The notes under the pieces were generated by a model that saw nothing but the letters and a program-made list of their open reading frames with translations, did no database searches and was not told where the DNA came from. Made by a program: the position numbers and the translations under genes. This document shows positions 12,088 through 23,837 of a stretch of 64,000 nt of DNA, one piece after another (position 1 is the first letter of the stretch; every line of letters begins with the position of its first letter). Location: contig NC_003074.8 in NCBI RefSeq assembly GCF_000001735.4, forward strand, positions 21,459,261-21,523,260, written 5' to 3'. Source of the stretch: Arabidopsis thaliana (lineage: Eukaryota; Streptophyta; Magnoliopsida; Brassicales; Brassicaceae).

Positions 12088-12863
12088 CTTCTTCTACGCC
12101 CAAAATCAATAATCGAATTCAGCAAGTAGCTTACGGAGAGTACCAGTGGTCGAGTAGAAGGATTTGTATGAGTTTTAAACTAAATTTAAAGGAAAATTTC
12201 CACTTTTTTCTTAAGAACTAGGAATTGTGTAAAGATTTTGGTTGGACATGAGGATAAAGGCTCCAGAAGTGTTTTTCCCTAATTTACCCTCGTGTAATAA
12301 GAAAAATAACCGATAATCAAGACTAGTCTGTGGTGTAATTATGGGGAAGTTCCAAGGCGAAAAGATAAGATGGTTAATGCTTAAAATGAAAGGTGGACAA
12401 ATGCCTGGTTGTTTGTTTATCCCTTCTGCTTCTGTCTGTTTTTTTCTTCTCTGTACACACATAAAGCCCGTAAATATATATAAGCTTAGAAAGCCCATTT
12501 ATATTAAAGAGGCCTTTACGCTGGGCTTTCGTTTTGTTTGTGCGCGATTTAGGGTTTTTTTTGTTTGCTCACACTTTTTTTTTTTTTCTTGGTTATCTAA
12601 TTTTTTTAATCAACGATACGATTTATCCATCTTCTTAAAGAGGTTAAACAATAGCAAAAGAGTGAGAATTGTGAGAAGTTAGTATTTAGTGGTGGCTGAT
12701 TTACAATCTGCGTGGATTTATTTGTCCATTTTTAGTCTTTTGTTGATACATGTATTTACTGAAACGGGAGACTCCAGTACATTAATCCTTGTGAATTCTT
12801 ACTGTAATTTTCGATCAAAACTAAATAAAATAAACAAATTAAGCACTGTGTTATGCAGAAGAA
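12088..12863. other. Promoter of OEP40 and intergenic DNA
   Basis: Non-coding. Several AGCCCA/TGGGCT elements lie between 12460 and 12530, a typical site II cluster for a housekeeping promoter, here about 400 bases upstream of the OEP40 start. No other gene is supported. Confidence 0.5.
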
Positions 12864-13476
12864 CAAGGGTTTAACCCGCGGTTTACCGCGGGTCTCGGTT
12901 TTATATAGTTTTAATTAAGTATTTGATTATATTTTATACTGTAAATTTATAAAAAAAAAAAATCTTTTATTTTAAACTTCTATAAATAATGTTTAGGATT
13001 TTTATTGGTTGGTTGTTATTTAGTGATTAGAATAATATGTTTTAATATGTTTAAATATGTTTATGTAATTTAAATATAAGTAAAGTTGTAACAAAAATGT
13101 AAAATAGTAAAAGTGGTGTAATTCTTTTTGTGATTATAAGTGTTTTTTGAAATATTTTTTTGTGATTATAATTCTTTTTGAGTGGAATATGCTCATATAT
13201 AGATATCAAAATGAAGTAAAAATACCAATATTGTTGAACGGTTAAGATTGTCTACTTTGGATGCTAAACGCGATTAGGTATTTGAATCCGTGATTAAGAG
13301 ACCATTACTCCTAACCCACCCAAAATTAAAAATGTAGATCCTATAAGCTTTAATAAATTGAGTTAACCAAATTACCCTTAATGCTTATGTACAAAATGCA
13401 AAATTAAAATTGAAATTGAGACCAAATTTATCTATTTTTCAATTTGTATTTTTCTTTTAATAATAAAGGGATTGGA
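12864..13476 (-). mobile_element. Short non-autonomous Helitron-like element
   Basis: AT-rich, non-coding, about 610 bp. The right-hand side, read on the minus strand, starts TCCAATCCCTTTATTATTAA, like the 5' ends of Arabidopsis ATREP/Basho Helitrons. The left-hand side has a perfect 9-bp hairpin (ACCCGCGGT at 12874-12882, ACCGCGGGT at 12885-12893) followed by TAAACCCTTG, where the last four bases stand in for the usual CTRR. No target duplication is expected for this class. The family is inferred from end structure alone; the precise right boundary is uncertain by some bases. Confidence 0.55.
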
Positions 13477-15689
13477 ATCTTCATCAAATATGAAATAGCT
13501 TATAGTTTTATAGCATAATTTACAACCAGACGACTTTGCAATTAATATCATCATTCACGATATCAAACACAAAAAAAAAAAAATCATATTAAATTTGTTG
13601 AAAAATAATGTTTGTGTGGGGGTCTTTCCATATTCCAGCTAAGCTAGAGATGTACAAGAAGAAGTTGTGAAACTGGGAACCACGTCAAACACATACGGAG
13701 ATCGAGGACCACAATCTATACGGCTTAGGTATGGCCACGTGTTTAACATCCAGTTGTTTAGTTACCCGCATGTGGGCCGAATCTAGAAGAGAGCAAAAGA
13801 CTCGTGTGTGTTCGACTCTGAGTCTCTGACGCACTCATTTGTACAAAAAGCTCTCAGACTACAAAACCAAATCCTTTCCGTTGAGTTTCAAGCTCACTCT
13901 CTCTCTCTCCATCTGTCTCCCTTTTCTGTTACAGCCGTTAGATCTCTTTCATATCTCTACTCTTGATCCGACGGCCATTATCTATTGTATCATATCTTGT
14001 AGTGCATGATTAAAATGATTCACCATTGTGTCTATTTCCGTGTGGATCTCAGCAACATATAGAGTTGGCAAAAATGTTCTGAGGCAAAGTTAGATTGTGC
14101 AACAAAAAACTAGTGGTTTATTTAAGGTTTAGTACTATTTTTAACAAGGAGGTTCGACACACGTATATGTTCTCTAATTAAGGTTTTGTTTGTTCACGTA
14201 TTTTAAGTAGTTAGCATAGATATCTATAGCTAGGATACTAGTTGGCTTTATTAACTTATTTTTCTTGCAAAGTTGTCATAGAGATATTAATAATACTATA
14301 CTATACTATATGTGTAGCTATGCATTTTGGTATATTTTTTTTCTTATTCGTGGTTGATCACTAATATTTATGAGGAGCTTGCTGTATATAGAATTTAATT
14401 ATTAATGTTTAGATAATGTATATATGTGTTGGATGATCAAAAAAAGAAAGTGTTAATTATTAAATATTTTTCTGTGTTGGTATTTTGATAAAGAGAGAAA
14501 AAAAAAAGGGTGAAGAATAGACGTCAGGAAGTGAAACTGCCTCGTGCATTAAGAGATAGAGGACGTGATCAGACGACTAAAGGTAAAAAAGCTAAGTGAG
14601 AGTCACCGCAGAGTCATGCCATCTCCATGTCTTCACATTCTACTTTTCCTTTATATTATCTCTATTTGCTGATTAACTTGTTTCTTTTGTTCCTTTAGTT
14701 ACTTTTATCCAAAAAAAACTTTAGTTGATTGCTTCCTTAATGCAAACTCAGTGAATAATTAAGATATACATGTGTAACAAATTCACAATGACAGTATTCT
14801 GCATGTATGAGTATATGTTTTTGGCTGATACAATTACACCAAACATGAATCTGATGTAAATTAGAAGTGCAGACAATGATATGCAAAAATTGACCTCTAT
14901 TATCAACTAAACGTTATAATATAAACGAATATTGTTTTGTTGCAAATATATAAGACCAATCATATAAGTTTGTTGAGTTTGTGTGTCATGGTGCCAAGTT
15001 TGTGAAATCCTACTTATCTATGCCACTTGCATTTATCTATACACAAGAACGCATATATATTAATATAGGCTCAGAACAGAAAAATTCCAATATTACGTTA
15101 AATATTAAAGAAAATACAACATGAATATTAATTTGGTTTGTGGGAGGAGGGGACCAGTGTGCTTCTTGTTCCTCTATTCCATGTCTTAAGAAGCTAGCAT
15201 ACTAACACATCTTTCTCATAATACAATAGTTACATGTAATTAGTTTATTCCAACTAGTTTAAAAAATGAAAAATTAATTTAGTCCAACTAGTTAGTTTCT
15301 CCAATAAATGTATATATCAACAAGACCAGAGATCCATTTGTTTAAAATATAGTTTTCTTACTATTAATTACATGATGGCTATAAATTTATAATTTTGGAT
15401 CGTGTTTTGAGTACAATTATCAAATAGATAAACAAAGTGACCATTAAATTATTTGCCTATATCTAGTTCATATATATTAAGTACTCCCCATAGCACTATT
15501 TAAAAGGATATAATTAAGTTGAACAGAAAAAGTTTAAATTATTTTGTTCTTTCATACTTATCATTTCCTCTCCTTCTATATAACCTTCAAATATCTTCAC
15601 TTACAATCAAATTCACCAACTCTCTCTAGCCCTTTCTCTTTTCTCTCTCTCTCTATATATTGCTAAACAAAACCCTACTTATTCTAAAA
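13477..15689. other. Intergenic DNA and promoter of VQ25
   Basis: About 2.2 kb without a supported gene. It contains a CACGTG G-box at about 13736 and a pyrimidine-rich stretch near 13890-13925. A TATATAA box at 15577-15583 sits 107-113 bases before the VQ25 ATG. Long regulatory upstream regions are usual for stress-regulated VQ genes. Confidence 0.5.
15577..15583 (+). promoter_or_regulatory. TATA box of VQ25
   Basis: TATATAA inside TTCTATATAACC, followed by a CT-rich leader (15620-15658) and the ATG at 15690. Position and composition are typical of plant TATA promoters. Confidence 0.55.
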
Positions 15690-16217
15690 ATGGAAGCCAC
15701 GATCTTCGAGAAAAGAAGAAGCTCGTTATCAAGCATAGCGGTGCACAAACAGTCATACTCGATAACCAAATCAAAGCCAAAGATCCGTATAATTCACATA
15801 TTTGCTCCGGAGATCATCAAGACCGACGTTGCCAACTTCCGTGAGCTCGTCCAAAGCCTCACCGGCAAACCAGACGACCAGAGAACTTCCAAGGCAAAAC
15901 CTAGAAGAGATATGCATCGTCTTCATCGTCAAGTCCAAGACATGATCAACACGGAGAAACTAAGAGAACCCGAGCATTGTGATCAAGAGTTCTGCTTAAA
16001 CGCAGAAGAGCTCTCGATGACTTGGAACGGTAATAATGGCGCTGGTGAAAGCTCTGGAGGGTTCTTGAATGGTTTGGGAGATTTCGAAGGGTTTATTCAA
16101 GAACTTGGTGAATTTCCTTATTTGCCCTTGTCCTCCATTGATGCTTCTGCTTCTTCTAACTCCTCTTCTTCCTCTCATTTACATGGTGGATCAGTTTTCT
16201 CAGATCAATTCGCTTAA
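15690..16217 (+). CDS. VQ25: VQ-motif transcriptional cofactor
   Basis: Single-exon gene of 175 aa starting MEATIFEKRR. The VQ motif FRELVQSLTG occupies residues 50-59 and matches the family consensus FxxxVQxxTG, the segment through which VQ proteins bind group I/IIc WRKY factors. A basic stretch (KAKPRRDMHRLHRQ) follows. The C-terminus is Ser/Ala-rich and acidic. The length and absence of introns are typical of plant VQ genes, which act in the nucleus in defence and development. The name is given from gene order (At3g58000 = VQ25, from memory). The preceding in-frame TTG at 15660 is not a credible start. Confidence 0.88.
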   Translation: MEATIFEKRRSSLSSIAVHKQSYSITKSKPKIRIIHIFAPEIIKTDVANFRELVQSLTGKPDDQRTSKAKPRRDMHRLHRQVQDMINTEKLREPEHCDQEFCLNAEELSMTWNGNNGAGESSGGFLNGLGDFEGFIQELGEFPYLPLSSIDASASSNSSSSSHLHGGSVFSDQFA

Positions 16218-16688
16218 CTCGGTCTCTCAAAGGATGTGTAACCTTTTTCATCTTTTATTTTGTTTACTAGGTTTTTGTGGAAATGAATTTTTAATTTATT
16301 ACTTTTTTTTTTGTTTGTTTAGTATGAGGCTAATTGATTTAATGAAATTAGCTGAGACTCCTTTTATTTCTCCCTTAAGGTCTTTATGATTTGTCCATTG
16401 TCTTCAAAATGTAATGTACACTGATAAATGTTGTGTCTAGCTTTTGCTTTCTTGGACGTCCTCTAAGCATTTACAATGTTAAATGTTTCATATATATCAG
16501 AGTGAAAACATTCACTAATAAAATCAACAGAGGCAAATTTTGGCAATCGAATGAGACAAAAGACGAAGTAGATTTAAGAAAAGAGGTCTCAGTGTGTCCG
16601 GAGATATACTATAGTGAGGTCGGTAAGTTGTATACACTTTTTGTTCTTACATTTACAGAGAGAATCAGAGTAACAAGAGAACCTGTTT
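16218..16688. other. Convergent 3' region between VQ25 and PGL34
   Basis: Non-coding, T-rich DNA serving as 3' UTR and termination region for two convergent genes. A long plus-strand frame at 16433-16801 overlaps the last PGL34 exon on the other strand and has no start ATG of its own; it is a shadow. Confidence 0.55.
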
Positions 16689-18203
16689 TTAACTGTTGTA
16701 TTCAAGATTCTCTACAACACTCGATGAAGACATCGGAGACGATGTTTCCACCCTCGTTAGAACTTCAGGCACTCCTGCGGTATCTCTTACAATCTACATA
16801 ACAACAACCAAAAGACTCGTTTTATAATTTTCTGTAAGCTCCAACTTGTATCATCATAACATTTCAGGAACTTACAAGAATCTCGTCGTCTAGATAAGAT
16901 ATCATGAAGAATCTTTGGTAAGTTCCACCTGAAAGTCAATAACAACAACACTACTTGGTTACAATGTTACATGTGAGGAGTGGAAAATGTTAAAATGATG
17001 GTTATGGCTTTACCAAGGGGGATTCTTAGACCATTGGCTAGAGTATCTTTGATAGGTTCAGGAAGCTGTTGCAACGTGGTAGTAGCTTGACCCAATAAAC
17101 CTCTTAGTTGGTCAGGTACTGCTTCTTCAATAACCGTTGGCGACTCGAGCAATCCCTCTAAATACTCTTCTTTCATCCTTAAAGGCCCTTCTATTGTCAA
17201 TTTCGATGACAGGGTGATTTTGTTTTCTATCTGCATCATTTTCAACAGAAACAACAAAGAAACTCTAATTTGAGTCTGCTTATAAATCCATAATTCTCAT
17301 CCTTGGAAAAAGTAAATTTACCGAGTTTAGGAGTTTGATGTTTGCTGTTGCCTTTGTGTTATTATCTTTAATGAATATTTCCATATTGGATAGACTCACC
17401 AATGTCGAAGGGAACCTCCTGCCACAATACCAAACAGATGTAGGAATGCTTAAAAACTCTCTAGATATAAAACGAATGTTTATTTGATTATCGATGAGCA
17501 AGAACACTGACTCGAACATAACCCGAACAGCAAGAGAACCAGGAGTGTTGACTCCAAACCACTCAAAACTCCATCTACCTTCAAGATAAGGAGACCTGAC
17601 AAAGCTAGCTATTAGGAAGCATCAAATAACACCTTAAAGCTTAAAACTTTGAAGCTCAAAATCGAGCAACATACGTGGTTGGTCTAGGAGTTGGATTAAG
17701 CCGCTCAAGATTCGTTATCCTTTCATTGACATCAATCTTTTGCATATCAGTGATCTTCCCTGTAACTAGAGCCTCAAATCCTCCAGCATCATTGAACTGT
17801 AATCTCAAATGGTTTCAGAACTCCAACAGAGAGCAATCAAATTATTCACTAAGCAATCTAATGATGATTTCCAAAACCAGATACTAAATTCAACCTAATT
17901 TCTAACCAATCACAGTTGAAAGTTTCAATTTTTAAGAATTTTTCGAAGACTTACGGCGAGAATAAGCGATTCCTTAGCAGAGAGACGCTCCATTTCTCTG
18001 GCGTAAACTGAAGGAATCCCTTGAACCGAGTCTTGAACCATAGCTCTGCATATCATTCTCCGGTAACAACTCTTCTTCTCCGACTGAAAATTGAGAGAAA
18101 CCCTTGACAGTGGAGGAGAAGACGACGGTGGTGATACAGAGGATGAGAAGCTCAATCGAACCGCAGAGGTCCCAGAAACCGAACCATGTTGGATCAATGC
18201 CAT
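16689..18203 (-). CDS. PGL34: Plastoglobulin 34 / fibrillin (PAP) family protein
   Basis: Seven-exon gene on the minus strand: 17955-18203, 17675-17796, 17512-17595, 17322-17418, 17014-17230, 16876-16928, 16689-16793; 308 aa, all phases consistent, matching the length I remember for Arabidopsis PGL34 (At3g58010). The first ~50 residues are Ser-rich and basic without acidic residues, a typical chloroplast transit peptide. The rest is a PAP/fibrillin lipocalin-like domain: INDxQ-like region ITDMQKIDVNERITNLERLN, the conserved block SPYLEGRWSFEWFGVNTPGS, and the C-terminal block RFFMISYLDDEILIVRDTAG. Fibrillins coat thylakoid-linked lipid droplets (plastoglobules) and bind lipids or prenylquinones. 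Convergent with VQ25. Confidence 0.93.
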
Positions 18204-19023
18204 TGAATAAGGGGGAAAAGGTCAAAGATTGGCTTTTTATTAGTCTGAGGAATGAGTAGGTAGAAGAAGACGAGAGCAGCAGCAGCAGAAGAACCCAACT
18301 AAATTTATCAGTTTTAATTTAAATTCTGAATTTGCATAAATAAAGATAATAATATCTGAAAAAAAAATCTTGTAACAAAATAATATTAGAACATACAATA
18401 AAGGTCTAATAAAATTTTTGGGAAATGGTTTTAAATGTAAAATGCAACAAAATATTAATTTTTTACTAGAATACTAAAAGAACATTCATGATATAAAACA
18501 GGCAAACAACTATACGAAATTTACCTCCACAATATGATTTTGTGCATTTATTTCCCTATGACACTCAAAAGATATTAGATCCAATAGAAAACAATAAATA
18601 TGAATGAAGAACATTTAGATTTCACATAAAGAAAGTCTAAACTCTAAACTATGAAGAAGGAGAAGTAGAGAAAAGGAAAAAATAATGTTGGCATTATTAG
18701 TGGTTAAACATAATCGTAATTAATGATACTCCGCGTGCTTCATATCGAATTAATAGAGGTTTTAACATATATTTATTTCCATTAGCTCGTTTTCTTGGTC
18801 CAAAAAAGGAAAGACTCGAGCTTATTAAAGGACTTTAGACATTGCAGTGAATCTTCTTTTTCCTTGTCTCATCACTTGGAATCCGAGTATATTAGGTGAG
18901 ACTTGTTTATGTGAAACCCTAATTAAGTTAATATTTTCTTCAAGTTTTCTCGGTATATATAGAGATTAAACTCAAGATCGGTTTCCTGTTTTTGTAGGTT
19001 ATTATATATTTTCTCTGAAGAAT
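18204..19023. other. Promoter of PGL34 (left) and of glycine-rich gene 1 (right)
   Basis: Divergent intergenic region. A TATATATA box at 18954-18961 lies about 65 bases before the ATG of the first glycine-rich gene. Blocks around 18800-18830 (GAAAGACTCGAGCTTATTAA) recur upstream of the other two family members near 22390 and 23430, showing that promoters were copied with the genes. Confidence 0.55.
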
Positions 19024-19311
19024 ATGATGAAGTCTTGTTCCTCACCGAAGATGATGATGATGAAATCCGTGACCGCTTGTCTAATTTTAACACTTTTGAT
19101 CATGTCCGTCGCCGCAAAAGGCGGTGGTGGTGGCGGTCATGGTGGTGGAGGTCACGGTCGTGGTGGTCACGGTCGTGGCGGTGGTGGTATTTTTTTCTTT
19201 GGCGGTGGCTCTCATCATCGCAACAGCGCTTCCGTTGACGGTTCAAACATGGGTCTAACGGTGACATGCTTGGTGTCTTCTCTTCTGTTCATGTTGTTCC
19301 AAAGATTCTGA
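19024..19311 (+). CDS. Small secreted glycine-rich protein, family copy 1
   Basis: Intronless, 95 aa. Residues 1-31 form a signal peptide (a basic, Met-rich start, hydrophobic core ACLILTLLIMSV and AxA-like end VAA). The mature part is a short Gly/His tract of GGGGHG and GRGG repeats (32-60). The C-terminus NMGLTVTCLVSSLLFMLFQRF is hydrophobic, preceded by small residues (SASVDGSN), and looks like a GPI-anchor signal. Expected location is the cell surface. It is the first of three related genes (see 22594 and 23610) separated by a DnaJ gene. I do not recognise a named family; function unknown. A clear TATA box supports expression. Confidence 0.7.
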   Translation: MMKSCSSPKMMMMKSVTACLILTLLIMSVAAKGGGGGGHGGGGHGRGGHGRGGGGIFFFGGGSHHRNSASVDGSNMGLTVTCLVSSLLFMLFQRF

Positions 19312-20240
19312 ACCTTTTAGAATGTGAAGAACTTATCATATTTCTAGCTTTGTTTTTAATAGCTTTTCATAAGATAAATATAGACACTTTCGAGTTCTTC
19401 TTCTTTTTTTGCGTGTAAGTCACGACACCAATCATAACCAAATTTTTTATATTAGCTTGTGTTCCGATGATATTTTGGATCTCGTGTTCGTTTTATTTGA
19501 AACAAGAGTTTGCTTCAATATTGTGCACGTCTAACACACCGTGTAATATAATTAGTGGAGGAATCTCGAAACAGGAAGGTGAAAAAGGCTAGTCAAGCTT
19601 GACTTATGTAAGTTCATCACAGTAACAGTTTCTTCTCCTCTTTACATGGCGTAGAAACTTTCTTTTGTGTGAACTATCGACTGTCCACATTTACTGTAAT
19701 TATCTTTCACTATTCACATCCATTCACATATACATCACAATGATCACATCATCATCCCTACTCAACATTAGGTTCACAAATCACAATTACATTCGACTAC
19801 ACACCAAACAAAATTACAGCTCTATGTATTATTGGCTTAAAAAACTCTCTACGTAATTTTTGTTTGTTTTGGTTTTAATGTTAAGCTCGAAAAAGTCTCT
19901 ACTTAATTCAAAGACTTTCTTAAATTTTAACAATGAACTTAACGATCCCTTCCGATACAAGCAAGCAAACATCAATCACTCTCTCGAATGGTGTTTTACT
20001 CGTCGTCATACAAAAACAGCGAAATATCGCATTGTCAAAGTTAAGAGGGCTTGCTTTTGTGACACCAAAAACAAAAAACAAAAAGCGATGGGTAAGTACG
20101 TTGGGCTTTAAAGATAATGTTGGGCTTTATTATTGAGGCTCGAATTGGGCTTTCTTCTCTGTTTTGCATTTGTTGCGTTCGACCTCTGCTTGAAATGCTG
20201 GTTTGGCAACATTCCGGTTAGATCTCTTCGGCCGCCGGAG
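19312..20240. other. Intergenic DNA and site II promoter of the DnaJ gene
   Basis: No supported gene; open frames at 19665-20136 lack family signal or domains. Three TTGGGCTTT elements between 20101 and 20153, directly upstream of the DnaJ gene, form a site II-type cluster, characteristic of genes for basic cell functions. Confidence 0.5.
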
Positions 20241-21721
20241 ATGATGGCCGCCATAAGAGCAGCGATTCTGAAGCCGCAAGACTATTATTCTCACCTCAAA
20301 ACAGCTCTTTTCCATTCGACTCCTATCTTACAACGCAAACATCAATCTGTCAGTCTCTCTCTTTTATGTTTCCTCTTCTGCAAATTCTCAATCGATGCTT
20401 GGATTGTGCCTCTCTTTGAATTGTGTTGGATCAATATCACCTTATTCTCAGAGTTTGATCTTGTGGATAAGTCTCGTTTTGATTTGACATCATCTTCTGA
20501 CAGAATTCAAAAGCTCGAAGCAAAAGGTTTGGAAGAAAGAAGGCAAAGCAAGATTTGCGTCGTAATGTGAATGCTTTTGCACAACACTTATTTGGGGTAA
20601 TGTCAAGTCTCTGTTTTTGTTTTGTCGTAATGAAACATTTCTTTTGTCAATGTAAGAACTAAAAAGCTTTCAATTTTGATGCAATTTTTGTAATTTGGTT
20701 TCCCAGATATGGAGTGATGGGTTTGATTACTCTGGTAAGCACACCTCATGGTTTGAGAAACAGTACTCTAGGGTTTCCAAAAGGAATCGGAATGGTAAAA
20801 CACACATCCCTCAACATTTGGATAAAAGTAAGTAAGACAACTACTCTTCTTTGCCTCTGCTTTCTCCTCAATGGTTGAACTATAGTTAGTGTAACTGCTT
20901 CTACAATGAAGGAAGGTTTATAGACTGTGTAGCTACCAATGCTAGTGATATAGTTTATGTTAAGGAAAAGTCAATTAAGTGAAATTTAAAAGGTGTTGTT
21001 TGTTGGTTTCAGTATTTGCATGTAGATATTAATCTCCAACAATGCTTTCATTTATGTAGGATGTTTTGATTTTAGCGAAGTTGATGAGGGATACCAAATT
21101 GAGTACTTTTTAAAGACTGCGTTGGGTGGATCCCGAGGTTTCTCTTGGTCAAACACTCGTGAGGGGGGAACTCGCTCAGGGAGGTACTCTAACAACTTTA
21201 GAAAATCTTGGGGTTCAAGATATCGCTTAGATGAAGAAGAAGAAGAAGAAGAAGAAGAATACGAGTATTCTTCAACAGGAGTGAGCGACACAGAACCAAA
21301 TCAGGAGTCTCATAGACAGACACTTGGTTTAAGTTCATCAGGTCCCTTAAACCTTGAAGATGTCAAAATTGCGTAAGTAAAACTAGGCACTTCATCTCAT
21401 CAGAGAGAAGCTATATTTACATAGATCATGTTTTATTAATCTCCATAACTCTTGCTTGCCAACTTTGTTACTCAGATACCGAGCTTGTGCATTAAAATGG
21501 CATCCAGATCGTCACCACACCTCTACCAAGGTAACTAATACAAGCTTCCTCCTCTATATTTACCACTTTATTGTGTTTTTCGCAACTGAATGCATCCCTG
21601 TACGTGTTTCTTGACACTAACTACAAATTGGTATGACGAAACACAGAATGAAGCTGAGGAAAAATTCAAGCTCTGCACTGTGGCATATCAATCTTTATGC
21701 GAAAAGCTAGCCATGAACTAA
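20241..21721 (+). CDS. DnaJ protein with C-terminal J domain
   Basis: Six-exon gene: 20241-20348, 20504-20596, 20707-20827, 21060-21372, 21476-21530, 21647-21721; 254 aa, phases consistent. The J domain is at the C-terminus (about residues 200-254): LNLEDVKIAYRACALKWHPD with the essential HPD motif, then KNEAEEKFKLCTVAYQSL. The N-terminus is Ala-rich and basic with no acidic residues in the first ~15, so organelle targeting is possible. The middle holds a Ser/Arg-rich segment and a run of Glu (encoded by GAA repeats near 21233-21258). It should stimulate an Hsp70 partner. Arabidopsis counterpart by gene order: At3g58020. The start is the first ATG after the site II promoter; the next codon is also ATG. 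Confidence 0.88.
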
Positions 21722-22593
21722 TAGGATAGCTCAGAGAGATTGCAAGATCTTTTCTCTGACCACAGCGATGCACATTGTTTATTGACTCTGTGTTTGGTAC
21801 CGACTGCTATTAGTGTTAGACTCGGAATGAATCACATTTAAACCTGGCTTTTCTCCAGTTTTCTTGTGTTGACAAATGTAGAAACTTCCTTTTATGTAAA
21901 GTTGTAAACAAATGGATAGAGAGGGAAAAAAATGGAGAGAAAGAGAAAGGAAAAAATAAATCCATTTATATACATTCATTTCTTGTATAAATGTTCATTT
22001 GATTTTATTTGCTTTTTTTTAGCTTGTGCAGTCTAATATGTCAAATGTCAAACTCTGCATATATCTTTTTTTAATTCCATTAAATCATTTAAAAATATCA
22101 ATATTACTTTTACTAATGTTGTTTTTGATAATATATACTCCAATTATCAAAAATATATATATTTTACACTTTATAGATCTCTGATGCCAAAGTACACAAA
22201 CTTATAAATTTTAATAATTTGTTTTTACAAAATGATAATGATAATTAAACTATTTCTATATTTTAAGCACATGTATTTATACTTGATCCTTTTTTTCAAA
22301 AGATAATCTTAAATGACCTTTTAATATTTTTGTTATTGATTGAGGTTTTAACATATAGTAGTATTTATTTTGATTAACTCTTAGGAAAGGAAAAAGAGTC
22401 GAGCTAATAAGGACTAACTTCAGAAAACAACTCCTTATCGCGTACTTGTTTATGCAAAACCTTATTAAGTTGCTATTTTTTTTTTGAATATTTCACCGTT
22501 ACAGCTTAAAATCTAGAGCGTTTTCCTGTTTTTTTTTTTACAAGTTTATTATTTACCCTGAAGAAGTTGATCAAGTCTTGCTCCTCAACGAAG
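21722..22593. other. 3' flank of the DnaJ gene and degenerate promoter of glycine-rich gene 2
   Basis: AT-rich non-coding DNA. The last 200 bases align with the promoter of glycine-rich gene 1, but the segment equivalent to its TATATATA box reads TTACAGCTTAAAATC, and the ATG equivalent to 19024 reads TTG (22567). The copied promoter seems to be eroding. Confidence 0.5.
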
Positions 22594-22824
22594 ATGATGA
22601 CGGTAAAATCTGTGACATCGAGTCTAATCTTAATCCTTCTGATAACTTACGTGGCCGCAAAAGGTGGTGGTATTCGCGGTGGCCGTTGGTTTGGTGGTAG
22701 AGTTCCAAGCCACGGCGGTTCTGGTCATCGTAATAGCGGTTTGGTTGACGGATCAAATATGGGTTTAACGATGACGTGTGTGTTGTCTTCTTGTGTTTTG
22801 CTTATGTTGTTCAAAAGATTCTGA
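22594..22824 (+). CDS. Small secreted glycine-rich protein, family copy 2
   Basis: Intronless. The family start codon is changed to TTG (22567), so the first usable ATG is 22594, giving 76 aa beginning MMTVKSVTSS. A signal peptide core (LILILLITYVAA) remains. The Gly-rich part is shortened to about 25 residues, and the C-terminus GSNMGLTMTCVLSSCVLLML still looks like a GPI signal. It is closest to copy 1. Loss of the original ATG and TATA box suggests reduced expression or a pseudogene in the making, though the frame is intact to the end. Confidence 0.5.
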   Translation: MMTVKSVTSSLILILLITYVAAKGGGIRGGRWFGGRVPSHGGSGHRNSGLVDGSNMGLTMTCVLSSCVLLMLFKRF

Positions 22825-23609
22825 ACTCTTCAGAAAATAAAGAACTGGCTTTTTAATTAGGGGCTTTTCATATGATATACTCTTTTTTGTTAAAAGTTTT
22901 TAATATGATATACATAACAATATATTGATTTTTTTCATTTTTTGCAAAAATTTGTCATTCCTAATTGGGGACATCTGATTAGAAAAATATGTAGTACTTA
23001 TTTACGTGAACAACAACGACATCAACATTAAAAACGGAACAAATACTTTTCAATTAATTATCTTTTATTTGGGGATACATTATGTATTTGATGTCAACTT
23101 TTGTATTTAGAATCTAAAATAATACTTATTTTGAAACATAAAAGGACATTATCTATTTATCTGTTTTAAGAATCTCGAGAGTTCAAAAGTTTTTACCTTT
23201 AAATATTTTTCAGCCATTTGCTTATTTAAAAATATTCGATCAAATTGAACAAGAAAGTTAAAATTTATAGAGATAAACACAAGAACGAATGAAACTTCAA
23301 AAGTTTATCTAAAACTAAACAATGAGAATAAATGGAAAAACGAAGAAGAAAAAGGAAAATCTCCATTATTATTGGCTAAAAATTATTATTTATATAATCG
23401 ATTATTTTATTTTTCTAGGGAAAAAAGGAAGAGTAGTCAGTAATAAGGGACTAAACCTAGACAAAATAGGAATTGGAGAAAGTACTTTTCCTTATGCAAA
23501 ACCCCAACTTGTTATTTTGTCGAAGTTTTTCTCTGTTACAAATCAAAACCACAAGCGTCACTTGTTTGTTTTGGTTTTTTTTATAGGTTTATATTTCTCT
23601 TTCGATAAG
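22825..23609. other. Intergenic DNA between glycine-rich genes 2 and 3
   Basis: AT-rich. An in-frame upstream ATG at 23322 would extend copy 3, but the encoded segment has no counterpart in the sister genes and lies in promoter-like DNA (block near 23420-23455 resembles 18800-18830), so I read it as non-coding. Confidence 0.45.
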
Positions 23610-23799
23610 ATGATGAAGTCTTATTCCTCACCAAAGATGATGGTGATGCTAAAATTCCTGACTGCCGGTCTAATCTTAACCCTTTCGATAACTTCTGTTG
23701 CGGGCCTTGCGGCAAAAGGTGGTGGTGGTGGCAGCAGAGGTGGTGGTCGCGGTCGGGGTGGTGGTGTTTATGCGTTCGGCAGACACTCTAATCATCATC

Positions 23800-23837
<38 letters not shown>

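Noticed and set aside
16433-16801. 122-codon plus-strand open frame
   Set aside because: It overlaps the last PGL34 exon on the opposite strand, starts at a non-ATG codon and has no domain signal.
23322-23609. In-frame N-terminal extension of glycine-rich copy 3
   Set aside because: The extra segment is absent from sister genes and lies in promoter-like DNA; the family start ATG at 23610 gives a proper signal peptide.
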